From RGIG2206 sp045579085 (GTDB lineage: Bacteria; Bacillota; Clostridia; Oscillospirales; Acutalibacteraceae), in the NCBI GenBank assembly GCA_045579085.1, contig JAZNLO010000018.1, forward strand, positions 1 to 30,367: a DNA stretch of 30,367 nt. The letters are read 5' to 3'. The position numbers and the translations under genes are program-made. Each line of letters opens with the position of its first letter. Position 1 is the first letter of the stretch. A model generated the notes under the pieces. It had not been told where the DNA came from and made no database searches. It saw only the letters and a program-made list of their open reading frames with translations. Positions 15,054 through 24,396 of the stretch are shown piece after piece.

Positions 15054-16712
15054 TTGATTAACGGAAACACTTTGCGTGATGCATATATTTCAGGCGCAAA
15101 TAACATTTCAAATAACAAGCAGAGAATTGACGAGTTAAACGTGTTCCCTGTTCCCGACGGTGACACAGGCACAAATATGTCTATGACCATCAACAACGCT
15201 GTTAAAGAGCTCACAAGGCTCAACAATGCCGGCGTTGGTGATGTTTCCGACACTGCCGCTTCCGCTCTTTTAAGAGGCGCAAGAGGTAACTCGGGCGTTA
15301 TATTATCACTCTTGTTCAGAGGCTTTTCAAAGGGACTTAAGGGCAAGACCGATATGGACGCTGCTGATTTCACTAATTCTCTCGGTCTTGGTGTTGAAGC
15401 TGCTTATAAAGCTGTTATGAAGCCCACTGAGGGCACCATTCTCACAGTTGCAAGAATCGCTCACGAGAAAGCAAAGGCTTGCGAGAGTGACGATTTTCTC
15501 ACTGTATTTGACGCTGCATATGAGGGCGCAAAGGAAGCTCTTGCCTCTACTCCCGAGCTTCTGCCTGTGCTTAAAAAAGCAGGTGTTGTTGATGCAGGCG
15601 GTCAGGGATTTGTTACTGTGCTTGAGGGTATGCGTTCCGTATTTGCTGACGGCAAGGTTATTGAGTCAACCACCGCTCAGGCTAAGCCTGCCGCTACAGT
15701 AAGCGCTGACAGAAATGCGGCTGCCGAATACGATGCAGAAATCACTTTTACTTACTGCACCGAGTTCATAGTAAACAAAAACGGCGATAAAGACGCTAAG
15801 CTTTTGCGTGCTTTCCTTGAAACAATCGGTGACAGTGCAGTTGTAGTTGACGACGATGACATTATCAAGGTTCACGTTCACACCGACCATCCCGGCACAG
15901 CTATCGAAAAAGGCTTGGAGTTTGGCTCGCTTGTAAACCTTAAGATTGAAAATATGCGCGACCAGCACGAGCGCGCTAAGCACGATAATAACGAGCGCAA
16001 AGAGGTTAACACCGATTCTGACGGTCAAACCTATTCCCCTGTTAAAAAAGAAAACGAATACGGCTTCGTAAGCGTTTGCGTTGGCGACGGAATTGAGCAG
16101 CTTTTCTACGATTTGGGTGTTGACAATTTAGTTAGCGGTGGTCAGACTATGAATCCCAGCACTGATGACATTTTGCGTGCTATTGAACTCACTCCCGCTA
16201 AAACTGTTTTTGTATTGCCAAACAACAAAAACATTATAATGGCTGCTGAAATGGCAGTTCCTCTTTCAACAAGAAACGTAATCGTTCTGCCAACAAAAAC
16301 TGTTCCTATGGGCATCTCAGCTATGCTTGCTTTTGACCCCGATGCCGATGCCGATACTAACACTGTTAATATGAAAAATGCTGCCGATAAGGTTTCAACA
16401 GGTCAGATTACTTTTGCTGCACGCAACTCTGACTTTGACGGCTTCAAAATCAAGGATGGCGACATTCTTGCTATGGAAAACGGCAAGCTTGTATTTACCG
16501 AACGTGACTTTATGCGTGCCGCTGTTAAGCTGACACGTTCTATGTGCAACAAAGACACATCATATGTAACTCTCATTTACGGTGATGCCGTGTCTGACGA
16601 CCAGGCTGAAAGCGTAAAAGAGGTATTGGAATCAAAACTGGGAGATAATATTGAGGTTTCTGCAATAAGAGGCGGTCAGCCTATTTACTACTTCATTATC
16701 TCGGTTGAATAA
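15054..16712 (+). CDS. fakA: Fatty acid kinase catalytic subunit FakA (DAK2/YloV family)
   Basis: ATP-dependent kinase that phosphorylates fatty acids presented by FakB (DegV-family) carriers, feeding exogenous fatty acids into phospholipid synthesis. I choose the TTG at 15054, 9 nt after AAGGAG, giving 552 aa; the TTG at 15045 directly abuts the ribosome-binding site. The N-terminal DhaL/DAK2 domain (about 1-200) has the ATP-Mg signature 'LNVFPVPDGDTGTNMSMT', then 'RGARGNSGVILSLLFRG', 'KPTEGTILTVAR' and 'VDAGGQGFV'. The middle domain includes 'EFIVNKNGDKDAKLLR' and 'KVHVHTDHPGTAIEKG'. The C-terminal part has 'VSVCVGDGIEQLF', 'LPNNKNIIMAAEMA' and 'YGDAVSDDQAE'. No fakB gene is in the window. 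It sits between yloU and recG, as in other Firmicutes. Confidence 0.93.
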   Translation: MINGNTLRDAYISGANNISNNKQRIDELNVFPVPDGDTGTNMSMTINNAVKELTRLNNAGVGDVSDTAASALLRGARGNSGVILSLLFRGFSKGLKGKTDMDAADFTNSLGLGVEAAYKAVMKPTEGTILTVARIAHEKAKACESDDFLTVFDAAYEGAKEALASTPELLPVLKKAGVVDAGGQGFVTVLEGMRSVFADGKVIESTTAQAKPAATVSADRNAAAEYDAEITFTYCTEFIVNKNGDKDAKLLRAFLETIGDSAVVVDDDDIIKVHVHTDHPGTAIEKGLEFGSLVNLKIENMRDQHERAKHDNNERKEVNTDSDGQTYSPVKKENEYGFVSVCVGDGIEQLFYDLGVDNLVSGGQTMNPSTDDILRAIELTPAKTVFVLPNNKNIIMAAEMAVPLSTRNVIVLPTKTVPMGISAMLAFDPDADADTNTVNMKNAADKVSTGQITFAARNSDFDGFKIKDGDILAMENGKLVFTERDFMRAAVKLTRSMCNKDTSYVTLIYGDAVSDDQAESVKEVLESKLGDNIEVSAIRGGQPIYYFIISVE

Positions 16713-16738
16713 TCTGTATTGTGTAAAGGGTGAGGGTC

Positions 16739-18763
16739 TTGTTTAACAAGAGCATCACAAGTTTAAAGGGTGTTGGTCCTAAACGCGCTCAACTATTCGA
16801 AAAGTTGGGCGTGTTTGATATCGACGCTCTTTTTTATTTCTATCCCCGCTCTTATATCGACTTATCAAATCCTTTGAGCCCGATTGAAGCACCTGTTGAC
16901 ACACCTTGCGCCATAAAAGCAACTGTTGCAACCCCTGTGAAAGAGTCACGAATTCGCAAAGGTATGACGTTATATAAGTTCACCGCAGTTGAAGACGGTG
17001 TTACGCTGAAAATAACAATTTTTAACAACAAGTTTTTGGCGCAGAAAGTAAAAGAAAATGAGGAATACATTTTTTACGGCTCTGCAAGCGCAGGTCTTGC
17101 AACCAGAGAAATGCGCTCTCCCGAAATATTCAAGTCCCACAATACATATATCAGGCCGATTTATCACACAACAAGCGGTTTATCGTCATATGTTATTGAA
17201 TCAACTGTTAAGTCTGCGCTTGAATATGCAGACAAGCTTGCAGACCCTATCCCTGAGGACATTCGTGTAAAATATCGTCTGCCCGATATAGCTGATGCAA
17301 TCAGAAACATACATTTTCCAAAAAGTCAGGCTCAGCTTAAATCTGCAAAGCGCAGACTGATGTTTCAGGAAATGCTTACCCTCCAATGCGGATTGCAATA
17401 TTTCGGCAGAGGCAACAAGCAGAATTCTGCCGCAAAGTTCAGTTCTGATTTCAGCGCAGAATTCGAGTCAATGCTGCCGTTTGCGCTCACGAATGCGCAG
17501 AAACGAGCAATTAGTCAAGCAGTTGAGGATATGCAAAGCTCAAGCAGAATGAACCGTATGCTGCAAGGCGACGTAGGCTCAGGCAAGACTGCTGTTGCAG
17601 CCTCTCTATGCTATACCGCTTGCAAAAACGGTTATCAGTCTGCCATTATGGCGCCTACAGAAATTTTAGCAGAGCAGCATTACAGCTCGTTTAAGGCGCT
17701 GTTTGACTCAACAGGGCTCAGAGTTTCTCTGCTTACAGGCTCAACTCCTGCCTCAGCAAAAAGAGAAATTCTCACTTCCCTCTCAAACGGCGAAATTGAT
17801 ATACTCATCGGCACGCACGCTATTATCAGCGATGCTGTTGAATTTAAAAACTTAGCGCTTGTTATCACCGATGAGCAGCACAGATTTGGGGTAAAGCAAC
17901 GTACTGCGCTAACCAAAAAAGCAGAGGCGCCGCACGTTCTGGTTATGTCAGCCACACCCATACCAAGAACTCTTGCCCTGATTATTTACGGTGACCTCGA
18001 CCTATCTGTGCTTGATGAGATGCCCGCAGGCAGAAAAGCGGTTGAAACAAGGCTTATCAATGCTGAAAAGCGTGATTTAGCGTTTGATTTTATATTAAAG
18101 CAAATTAAAAGAGGCAGACAGGCGTTCATCGTCTGCCCGCTAATCGAAGATAACGAGTCTGACTTGATTTCAGCAACAAGATATTTCGATAATCTAAAAA
18201 AGACCTGTCTGGCAAAGTCAAGGCTTGGACTTTTGCACGGCAAAATGTCTGCCAAAGAAAAAGAAGAAACTATGAAACGCTTTTCAAACGGAGAAATTGA
18301 CGTTTTAGTTTCAACCACTGTAGTTGAGGTTGGAGTTGATGTGCCAAACGCATCTGTAATGATGATTGAGGGTGCAGACAGATTTGGTCTGTCACAGCTT
18401 CATCAGCTTAGAGGCCGTGTTGGGCGCGGCGGTTACCGCTCTTACTGCATTTTAGTTTCAGACACGCAAAACGAAGTCACACTAAAACGGCTCAACGTTA
18501 TGTGCGATACGAACGACGGCTTTGTTATTGCTGAAGCAGACCTCAAAACAAGAGGTCCAGGCAGCTTCTTCGGGGAACGTCAGCACGGATTGCCCGCTTT
18601 AAAGCTCTCGGATTTGGTTGAAGATATCAATGCGTTGCAGTTTGCACAGGACATTGCTAAGAGCATTATCAAGCGCGATGCGTCGCTCTCGCTTGATGAA
18701 CATAAGAATCTTAGAGAATGTGTTGAAAAAATGTTTGGAGAATTTAACGGAAGCTTAAATTAA
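16739..18763 (+). CDS. recG: ATP-dependent DNA helicase RecG
   Basis: Superfamily 2 helicase that remodels stalled replication forks and branched DNA. I place the start at the TTG at 16739, 8 nt after AAAGGG, giving 674 aa, within the normal range. The N-terminal wedge/OB region begins 'SITSLKGVGPKRAQLFEKLG'. The helicase core has motif I GDVGSGKT, 'MAPTEILAEQHY' (Ia), the DEQH Walker B box followed by RFGVKQR, 'SATPIPRTLAL' (III), 'STTVVEVGVDVPNA' (V) and 'QLRGRVGRG' (VI). The C-terminal TRG/ regulatory segment includes 'DLKTRGPGSFFGERQHG'. All motifs are intact. It is probably cotranscribed with fakA, whose stop is 26 nt upstream. Confidence 0.96.
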   Translation: MFNKSITSLKGVGPKRAQLFEKLGVFDIDALFYFYPRSYIDLSNPLSPIEAPVDTPCAIKATVATPVKESRIRKGMTLYKFTAVEDGVTLKITIFNNKFLAQKVKENEEYIFYGSASAGLATREMRSPEIFKSHNTYIRPIYHTTSGLSSYVIESTVKSALEYADKLADPIPEDIRVKYRLPDIADAIRNIHFPKSQAQLKSAKRRLMFQEMLTLQCGLQYFGRGNKQNSAAKFSSDFSAEFESMLPFALTNAQKRAISQAVEDMQSSSRMNRMLQGDVGSGKTAVAASLCYTACKNGYQSAIMAPTEILAEQHYSSFKALFDSTGLRVSLLTGSTPASAKREILTSLSNGEIDILIGTHAIISDAVEFKNLALVITDEQHRFGVKQRTALTKKAEAPHVLVMSATPIPRTLALIIYGDLDLSVLDEMPAGRKAVETRLINAEKRDLAFDFILKQIKRGRQAFIVCPLIEDNESDLISATRYFDNLKKTCLAKSRLGLLHGKMSAKEKEETMKRFSNGEIDVLVSTTVVEVGVDVPNASVMMIEGADRFGLSQLHQLRGRVGRGGYRSYCILVSDTQNEVTLKRLNVMCDTNDGFVIAEADLKTRGPGSFFGERQHGLPALKLSDLVEDINALQFAQDIAKSIIKRDASLSLDEHKNLRECVEKMFGEFNGSLN

Positions 18764-18826
18764 GTGTTGAATAATTGACAATAATATGAGATAATTATTG
18801 GTGATTTAAAAATTAAGGGAGCCATT

Positions 18827-20488
18827 ATGACAGATTACAAAAAAATGGCCGAGCTTATTTTCGGCAATGAACTTAAAACACCAGAATATTACGAGGAGCT
18901 TTATCCTCAAAGAAACTTACAGGAAGGTCAAAGGGTAACCAGACTTGCACCGAGTCCAACAGGATTTTTGCACTTTGGCGTACTGTTCACCTGCCTGATT
19001 AACAGGCGTGTTGCTGATGCAAGCAATGGCGTGTTCTATGTAAGAATTGAGGACACCGACCAAAAACGCGAGGTAGAGGGCGGTATTGCAGATATAGTTA
19101 ACGGGCTTATCAACTTCGGTATCAAAATTGACGAGGGCTTTGTTGGTGCTGATGAAACTGCCGGAATCTATGGTCCATATAAGCAGAGCGAACGCACTGC
19201 TATCTATCACACATATGTAAAATATCTTATGGAGTTAGGCTATGCTTATCCCTGCTTCTGCACTGAGAAAACGTTAGAAGAAAACAGAGTTAAGCAAAAT
19301 GCAGACAAGCTCCGTACGGGCTACTACGGCGAATTTGCCTCTTGTAGAAATCTTAGCTACGAACAGGTTAAAAGCAATATTGATGCAGGTCTTCCTTATG
19401 TTATACGCCTGCGTTCACCCGGCAGTGAAGCAAACAGAATCGTATTTGACGATATGATTAAAGGTAAAATTGAGATGCCCGAAAACGATGAGGATTTTGT
19501 TCTGCTCAAGTCTGACGGAATACCCACCTATCACTTTGCGCACGCCGTTGACGACCATCTTATGAGAACAACTCACGTTATCAGAGGCGATGAGTGGATA
19601 TCATCTGTGCCCAAGCATATTCAGCTGTTTAAGCTGCTTGGATTCAAGGCACCGAAATATGCTCACGTATCCCCTATTATGAAGGAAGACGGCAATTCAA
19701 AACGTAAGCTTTCCAAGAGAAAAGACCCTGAGGCAGCTGTAAAGTTTTACGCTCAGCAAGGTTATCCCGTTGAGGCTGTTACAGACTATATGCTCACAGT
19801 TGCCAACTCTGATTTCGAAGATTGGCGTAGGGCAAATGCAAACGCCGATAACTCGGAGTTTAAGCTTAACCTTAAGAAAATGAGCGTTTCGGGTGCTTTG
19901 TTTGACTTGGCAAAGCTTAACGACATAAGCAAAAACGTTGTATCTAAGATGAGTTCAGACACAGTTATGAACTATATACTCGACTGGGCTTCTGAATTTG
20001 ACAAGGAATTTTATGATGTATTATCTGCTGATAAGAACTACTTGAAGCAAATCGTGTCTATTGACCGAGATGTTCCTAAGCCCAGAAAAGATATTGCAAA
20101 ATGGAGCGATTTCAAAGATTACACAGCCTATTTCTTTGACGGATTCAAGAATGAATATTCGCTGCCTGAGCATCTTGACAAGGCAGATGCGATAAAAATT
20201 CTCACAGCATATAAGGATGTGTATTCTGCAGACGATGACAGGACTGCATGGTTTGAGAAAATCAAAGAAATCTGCCCTGTTGCAAACTTCTGCCCTGAGG
20301 TTAAGGAATACAAGAAAAACCCAGACAGCTACAACGGTCACTCAGGTGATGCCGCAACTATTATCAGAGTTGCAATCACAGGCAGGACAAACAGTCCTGA
20401 CCTTTGTGAAATTATGAAGGTTTTAGGTAAAGATACGGTTATAAGCCGAATTGACGATGCTATTAAAGCTTTAAAAGAGGTATTATAA
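18827..20488 (+). CDS. gltX: Glutamyl-tRNA synthetase (clostridial ~550-aa type)
   Basis: Charges tRNA-Glu with glutamate in the cytosol. The 553-aa protein has an N-terminal extension of about 35 residues before the catalytic core, typical of a clostridial GluRS subgroup. 'TRLAPSPTGFLHFGVL' carries the class I HIGH box as HFGV (residues 49-52). 'FYVRIEDTDQKREVEGG' follows, then 'YPCFCTEKTLEENR' and 'DHLMRTTHVIRGDEW'. The KMSKS box appears as KLSKRK. Start ATG follows GGGAG. The short 63-nt leader leaves no room for a T-box. The stop shares a base with the glnS start (TAATG), so the two synthetases are translationally coupled. Because a GlnRS is present, this enzyme is probably discriminating for tRNA-Glu, but that cannot be read directly. 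Confidence 0.94.
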   Translation: MTDYKKMAELIFGNELKTPEYYEELYPQRNLQEGQRVTRLAPSPTGFLHFGVLFTCLINRRVADASNGVFYVRIEDTDQKREVEGGIADIVNGLINFGIKIDEGFVGADETAGIYGPYKQSERTAIYHTYVKYLMELGYAYPCFCTEKTLEENRVKQNADKLRTGYYGEFASCRNLSYEQVKSNIDAGLPYVIRLRSPGSEANRIVFDDMIKGKIEMPENDEDFVLLKSDGIPTYHFAHAVDDHLMRTTHVIRGDEWISSVPKHIQLFKLLGFKAPKYAHVSPIMKEDGNSKRKLSKRKDPEAAVKFYAQQGYPVEAVTDYMLTVANSDFEDWRRANANADNSEFKLNLKKMSVSGALFDLAKLNDISKNVVSKMSSDTVMNYILDWASEFDKEFYDVLSADKNYLKQIVSIDRDVPKPRKDIAKWSDFKDYTAYFFDGFKNEYSLPEHLDKADAIKILTAYKDVYSADDDRTAWFEKIKEICPVANFCPEVKEYKKNPDSYNGHSGDAATIIRVAITGRTNSPDLCEIMKVLGKDTVISRIDDAIKALKEVL

Positions 20489-22161
20489 TGGAAGAAATTA
20501 TTAAAGCTTCTGAAAGTAATTTTATTGAAGATTTTGTTAAGGAAGACCTTGAAAACGGCGTTTACAACAAGGTGCAAACCCGTTTTCCGCCCGAGCCTAA
20601 CGGTTATCTGCACATAGGTCACGCAAAAGCTATCTGCATCGACTTCGGCGTTGCTGAAAAGTTTGGCGGCAAGTGCAATCTTCGCCTTGATGATACAAAT
20701 CCCACTAAGGAAGACGTTGAATACGTTGATGCTATCAAAGAGGATATCAAGTGGCTTGGCTTTGATTGGGACAACATATATTTTGCAAGCGATTATTTCG
20801 ATTTTATCTATGACTGTGCCGTTGAGCTCATAAAAATGGGCAAGGCATACGTTTGCGACCTTACTGCTGAGCAAATGCGCGAATACAGAGGCACCTTGAC
20901 TGAGCCCGGTAAGGACAGTCCTTACCGTAACCGCTCTGTTGAGGAAAATCTTGACCTCTTTACGAGAATGACAAACGGTGAGTTTGACAACGGAGAAAGA
21001 GTTCTGCGTGCGAAAATTGATATGTCCTCACCAAACCTCAATATGAGAGACCCAATCATATACAGAATTATGAAGGTTTCACATCACAGGCTTGGCGTCA
21101 AGTGGTGCGTATATCCTATGTATGACTTTGCGCATCCCCTGTCTGACGCTAAAGAGGGTGTTACGCACTCGCTGTGCTCTCTTGAGTTTGAAAACCACAG
21201 ACCGCTCTACAACTGGTTCTTACAAGAGCTTGGTCTGCCCACTCCCCCTCGTCAGATTGAGTTTGCGCGTATGAACGTAAACTACACTCTCACAAGCAAG
21301 CGCAAGTGCTTGAAATTGGTGAACGACGGACTTGTATCAGGTTGGGACGACCCAAGAATGGCTACTCTTTGCGGTATGAGAAGACGTGGATATCCCGCAT
21401 CAGCATTACGTGATTTTTGCGAGAAAATCGGTGTTTCAAAGGCACACAGCGTTATTGACTATGCGCTGCTCGAATCATGCGTGAGAGACAATCTCAACAC
21501 CAATGCCGACAGGGCTATGGCTGTTATTGAGCCTATCAAGGTCGTTATCGACAATTATCCCGACAATGTTACAGAGGAAATCCCAGTTGAAATCAACCCC
21601 AACAAACCGGAGCTTGGCACAAGAAACGTTTTGTTCAGTAAGAATATTTACATTGAACGTGATGACTTCTGCGAAGAGCCACCTAAGGGCTATTTCCGTT
21701 TGTGTCCTGACAAGGAGGTTCGCCTGAAAGGTGCGTATTTCATCAAATACGTTTCCTGTGAAAAGGATGCTGACGGCAACATCACCCTTATTCACTGTAC
21801 CTATGACCCTGATACTAAGGGCGGTAACGCTGCTGACGGCAGAAAGGTTAAGGGCACAATCCACTGGGTTTGCGCTGACAACTGCGTGGATGCTGAGGTC
21901 AGACTGTATGACAGGCTGTTCGCCGTTGAAAATCCGTCTGATGAAGAGGGCGTTGGCGACTTCTCAGAAAACCTCAACCCCAACTCGATTGAGGTTGTTA
22001 CAAACTGCAAAATTGACAAATCACTCGCTGTGAGAAAAGTCGGTGAAACATTCCAGTTTATGCGCAAAGGCTACTTCTGCGTAGACATCGATTCCACTGC
22101 GGATAAGCCTGTGTTTAACCGCACTGTTGCACTGAAAGATTCCTGGTCTAAAAAGCAATAA
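20488..22161 (+). CDS. glnS: Glutaminyl-tRNA synthetase
   Basis: Directly charges tRNA-Gln with glutamine. The 557-aa class I synthetase has 'TRFPPEPNGYLHIGHAKAICIDF' with a perfect HIGH box, and 'CNLRLDDTNPTKEDVEY'. 'YVCDLTAEQMREYRG' and 'HSLCSLEFENHRPLYNWF' are GlnRS-specific. The KMSKS-type segment is 'YTLTSKRKCLKLV'. The C-terminal anticodon-binding beta-barrels include 'HWVCADNCVDAEVRLYDRLF' and 'FQFMRKGYFCVDID'. Most Firmicutes lack this enzyme and make Gln-tRNA-Gln by the GatCAB transamidation route. GlnRS in this lineage is therefore generally attributed to transfer within the bacterial GlnRS family. It overlaps gltX by one base. Confidence 0.96.
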   Translation: MEEIIKASESNFIEDFVKEDLENGVYNKVQTRFPPEPNGYLHIGHAKAICIDFGVAEKFGGKCNLRLDDTNPTKEDVEYVDAIKEDIKWLGFDWDNIYFASDYFDFIYDCAVELIKMGKAYVCDLTAEQMREYRGTLTEPGKDSPYRNRSVEENLDLFTRMTNGEFDNGERVLRAKIDMSSPNLNMRDPIIYRIMKVSHHRLGVKWCVYPMYDFAHPLSDAKEGVTHSLCSLEFENHRPLYNWFLQELGLPTPPRQIEFARMNVNYTLTSKRKCLKLVNDGLVSGWDDPRMATLCGMRRRGYPASALRDFCEKIGVSKAHSVIDYALLESCVRDNLNTNADRAMAVIEPIKVVIDNYPDNVTEEIPVEINPNKPELGTRNVLFSKNIYIERDDFCEEPPKGYFRLCPDKEVRLKGAYFIKYVSCEKDADGNITLIHCTYDPDTKGGNAADGRKVKGTIHWVCADNCVDAEVRLYDRLFAVENPSDEEGVGDFSENLNPNSIEVVTNCKIDKSLAVRKVGETFQFMRKGYFCVDIDSTADKPVFNRTVALKDSWSKKQ

Positions 22162-22203
22162 TTTATTTTGCCATAATTTATACTTCCATTTTGTCAAAAT
22201 AGG

Positions 22204-22212
22204 TGTTATAAT
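22204..22212 (+). promoter_or_regulatory. Extended -10 promoter upstream of murA
   Basis: TGTTATAAT (TG-N-TATAAT) lies about 55 nt before the murA start. No good -35 stands at 16-18 bp, consistent with an extended -10 promoter. It separates murA from the tRNA synthetase pair. Confidence 0.5.
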
Positions 22213-22267
22213 AAACTGAGAATTATGGTAATTACGCTTTAACAATATACTCACAGGAGTGAAAAAG

Positions 22268-23557
22268 TTGGAAAAGTATGTGATAAACGGCGGCAACCGC
22301 CTCAACGGCTCTATAACAATCAGTGGCGCAAAAAACGCCGCTGTTGCTATTATCCCTGCCGCTATTCTTTGCGACGAGGTCTGCAGAATTGAAAATGTTC
22401 CCGATATCAGCGATGTTAACGAGCTTATTCACATTTTGTATGAACTTGGCGCAGATATTAAAATGATAAACAAATCCACCTATGAGATTGACCCAAGAAA
22501 CATTCATTCTCATATCGTGCCGCTTGAGATGACTAAAAAGCTCCGTGCCAGCAGTTATTTGCTCGGTGCTATGCTCGGTCGCTTCTCCAAAGCAAAGGTG
22601 GCTCCTCCCGGTGGCTGTGATTTCGGCATCAGACCGATTGACCTGCATATTAAAGGCTTTGAGGCTCTCGGTGCAACGGTTAAGTTTACATCAGGTATGG
22701 TGGACTGCGATGCGCCTCAGCTTATTGGCGGTCAAGTGTATCTTGATAAGGTTTCCGTTGGCGCAACGGTTAATATTTTGCTTGCCGCCGTTAAAGCGAG
22801 AGGCTTAACTATTATCGAAAACGCTGCCAAAGAGCCGCACATTGTTGACCTTGCAAACTTCCTCATCTCTATGGGAGCTGATATCAGAGGCGCAGGTACA
22901 AGTGTAATCAAGGTTAGAGGTGTAAGCAAGCTCTACGGTACCACTTACAGCATTATCCCCGACCAGATTGAAGCAGGCACCTATATGGCTGCCGTTACTG
23001 CAGCAGGCGGAGATGTTATTATCAACAACGTTATACCTAAGCATCTTGAATCAATTACAGCTAAGCTTGTTGAGATGGGCGCTGTGATTGATGACCTTGA
23101 CGATGCTATCCGTATACGCAGCACAGGCGAAATCAAACGCTGCAATTTCACAACTCAGCCACATCCCGGCTTCCCCACTGATATGCAGCCGCAAGCTGTT
23201 GCAGTGCTCGCCAGAGGAAATGGCACGAGCGTTGTAACCGAAAGCGTTTGGGACAATCGCTTCCGCTATGTTGACCAGCTAACATTAATGGGCGCTCAGA
23301 TTCAGGTTGACGGTAAAATTGCCGTAATTGAGGGTGTTAAAGAGCTCTCTCCTGCCAGAGTAATCGCAACCGACCTCAGAGCCGGTGCTGCAATGATGAT
23401 TGCCGCTTTGGTTGCAAAGGGCACAACCGTAATCGAGGATATTTACCATATAGAGCGCGGTTACGAAGCAATAACGGACAAGCTCAACTCTCTTGGTGCT
23501 GATATTAAAAAGGTCGTTTACAACGACAACACTACTACTGCACTAAACGCACAATAA
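22268..23557 (+). CDS. murA: UDP-N-acetylglucosamine 1-carboxyvinyltransferase MurA
   Basis: First committed step of peptidoglycan synthesis: transfers enolpyruvate from PEP to UDP-GlcNAc in the cytosol. I choose the TTG at 22268, 8 nt after AGGAG, giving 429 aa and the usual N-terminus 'MEKYVINGGNRLNGSI'; the GTG at 22259 overlaps its own ribosome-binding site. The conserved 'ISGAKNAAVAII' contains the catalytic Lys22-Asn23 pair. The flexible loop 'PPGGCDFGIRPID' carries the active-site Cys117, the residue alkylated by fosfomycin. 'DQIEAGTYMAAVTAAGG' and 'QPHPGFPTDMQPQ' are also family hallmarks. Presence of the Cys predicts a fosfomycin-sensitive enzyme. A hairpin follows the stop. Confidence 0.96.
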   Translation: MEKYVINGGNRLNGSITISGAKNAAVAIIPAAILCDEVCRIENVPDISDVNELIHILYELGADIKMINKSTYEIDPRNIHSHIVPLEMTKKLRASSYLLGAMLGRFSKAKVAPPGGCDFGIRPIDLHIKGFEALGATVKFTSGMVDCDAPQLIGGQVYLDKVSVGATVNILLAAVKARGLTIIENAAKEPHIVDLANFLISMGADIRGAGTSVIKVRGVSKLYGTTYSIIPDQIEAGTYMAAVTAAGGDVIINNVIPKHLESITAKLVEMGAVIDDLDDAIRIRSTGEIKRCNFTTQPHPGFPTDMQPQAVAVLARGNGTSVVTESVWDNRFRYVDQLTLMGAQIQVDGKIAVIEGVKELSPARVIATDLRAGAAMMIAALVAKGTTVIEDIYHIERGYEAITDKLNSLGADIKKVVYNDNTTTALNAQ

Positions 23558-23563
23558 CTTTAA

Positions 23564-23596
23564 AAGAGGCTGTCCTTAGGATAGCCTCTTAGTTTT
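23564..23596 (+). terminator. Probable intrinsic terminator after murA
   Basis: AAGAGGCTGTCC pairs with GGATAGCCTCTT (one G-U pair) around a tight loop, followed by AGTTTT. The T-tract is short, so some read-through into the MBL gene is likely. Confidence 0.65.
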
Positions 23597-23610
23597 AAGG
23601 AAGGTAAAAT

Positions 23611-24396
23611 ATGGCTATTATTTCTCCGCTTTACAGCTCAAGCAGCGGTAACGCTACTTACATAGGCTATGGTGATTCAGGTATACTTATCGACGTTGGC
23701 GTAAGCGCAAAAAGACTAAAATGCGCGCTTGAAGCTGCCGAGATTAAAATCAATTCTATAAAAGCGATTTTTATCACTCACGAGCATATCGACCATATAA
23801 AAGGTCTTCGCGTTTTCTGTAAAAGCACACATATACCTGTTTTTTGCTCAGAGCAGACAAAACTCGCTATTATTAACCACGCTGCCATTGAATCCGAACA
23901 TGACATAACCGCATTTACAAGCGAGGTCGAAATCAGCGGCTTCAAAGTAAAACGCTTCAACACATCGCACGACTGCGTTGGCAGCAGCGGTTATATAGTA
24001 ACAACCCCAGACGGTAAAACCATTGGTGTATGCACAGACTTGGGCTATGTGTCTGACGATATAAGGCAAGCGCTCATTGGCTGCGATTTAGCTATGATTG
24101 AGTCCAATCACGACATTACAATGCTCAAAAATGGGCCCTACCCTCACGAACTAAAAGTGCGCATACTGTCCGATAAAGGTCACTTGTCAAACTCAGCCTG
24201 CGCCGAGTTCATAACCGAGCTTGCAAAAAGCGGCACAACAAAGTTCATCCTCTCCCACATAAGCAAGGATAACAACTCTCCTCAGGCGGCTGCAGACAGC
24301 GTTATCCTCAATATGTCCTTATGCGGATATGAGCTAAACGTTGACTATACTCTCGATGTGGCAAGCCCTTCATCAAATAAAATCACGGTGGTATAA
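23611..24396 (+). CDS. MBL-fold hydrolase, YycJ/WalJ-like
   Basis: A 261-aa metallo-beta-lactamase-fold protein. The N-terminus 'ISPLYSSSSGNATYIG' is typical of the YycJ/WalJ/VicX subgroup, and 'THEHIDHIKGL' provides the metal-binding HxHxDH motif (His57, His59, Asp61, His62). Later metal ligands are in 'NTSHDCVGSSGYIV', 'CTDLGYV' and 'LSHISKDNNS'. YycJ of Bacillus has been described as a 5'-3' exonuclease linked to the WalRK cell-wall system. Here it lies directly before rlmH, a linkage seen in other Firmicutes, and no walRK genes are nearby. It has a good AAGGAAGG ribosome-binding site. The hydrolase fold is certain; the substrate is inferred. Confidence 0.87.
   Translation: MAIISPLYSSSSGNATYIGYGDSGILIDVGVSAKRLKCALEAAEIKINSIKAIFITHEHIDHIKGLRVFCKSTHIPVFCSEQTKLAIINHAAIESEHDITAFTSEVEISGFKVKRFNTSHDCVGSSGYIVTTPDGKTIGVCTDLGYVSDDIRQALIGCDLAMIESNHDITMLKNGPYPHELKVRILSDKGHLSNSACAEFITELAKSGTTKFILSHISKDNNSPQAAADSVILNMSLCGYELNVDYTLDVASPSSNKITVV

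Noticed and set aside
18764..18826. Possible T-box or promoter (TTGACA at 18775-18780) before gltX
   Set aside because: The leader is only 63 nt, too short for a T-box, and no -10 box stands at a suitable distance from TTGACA.
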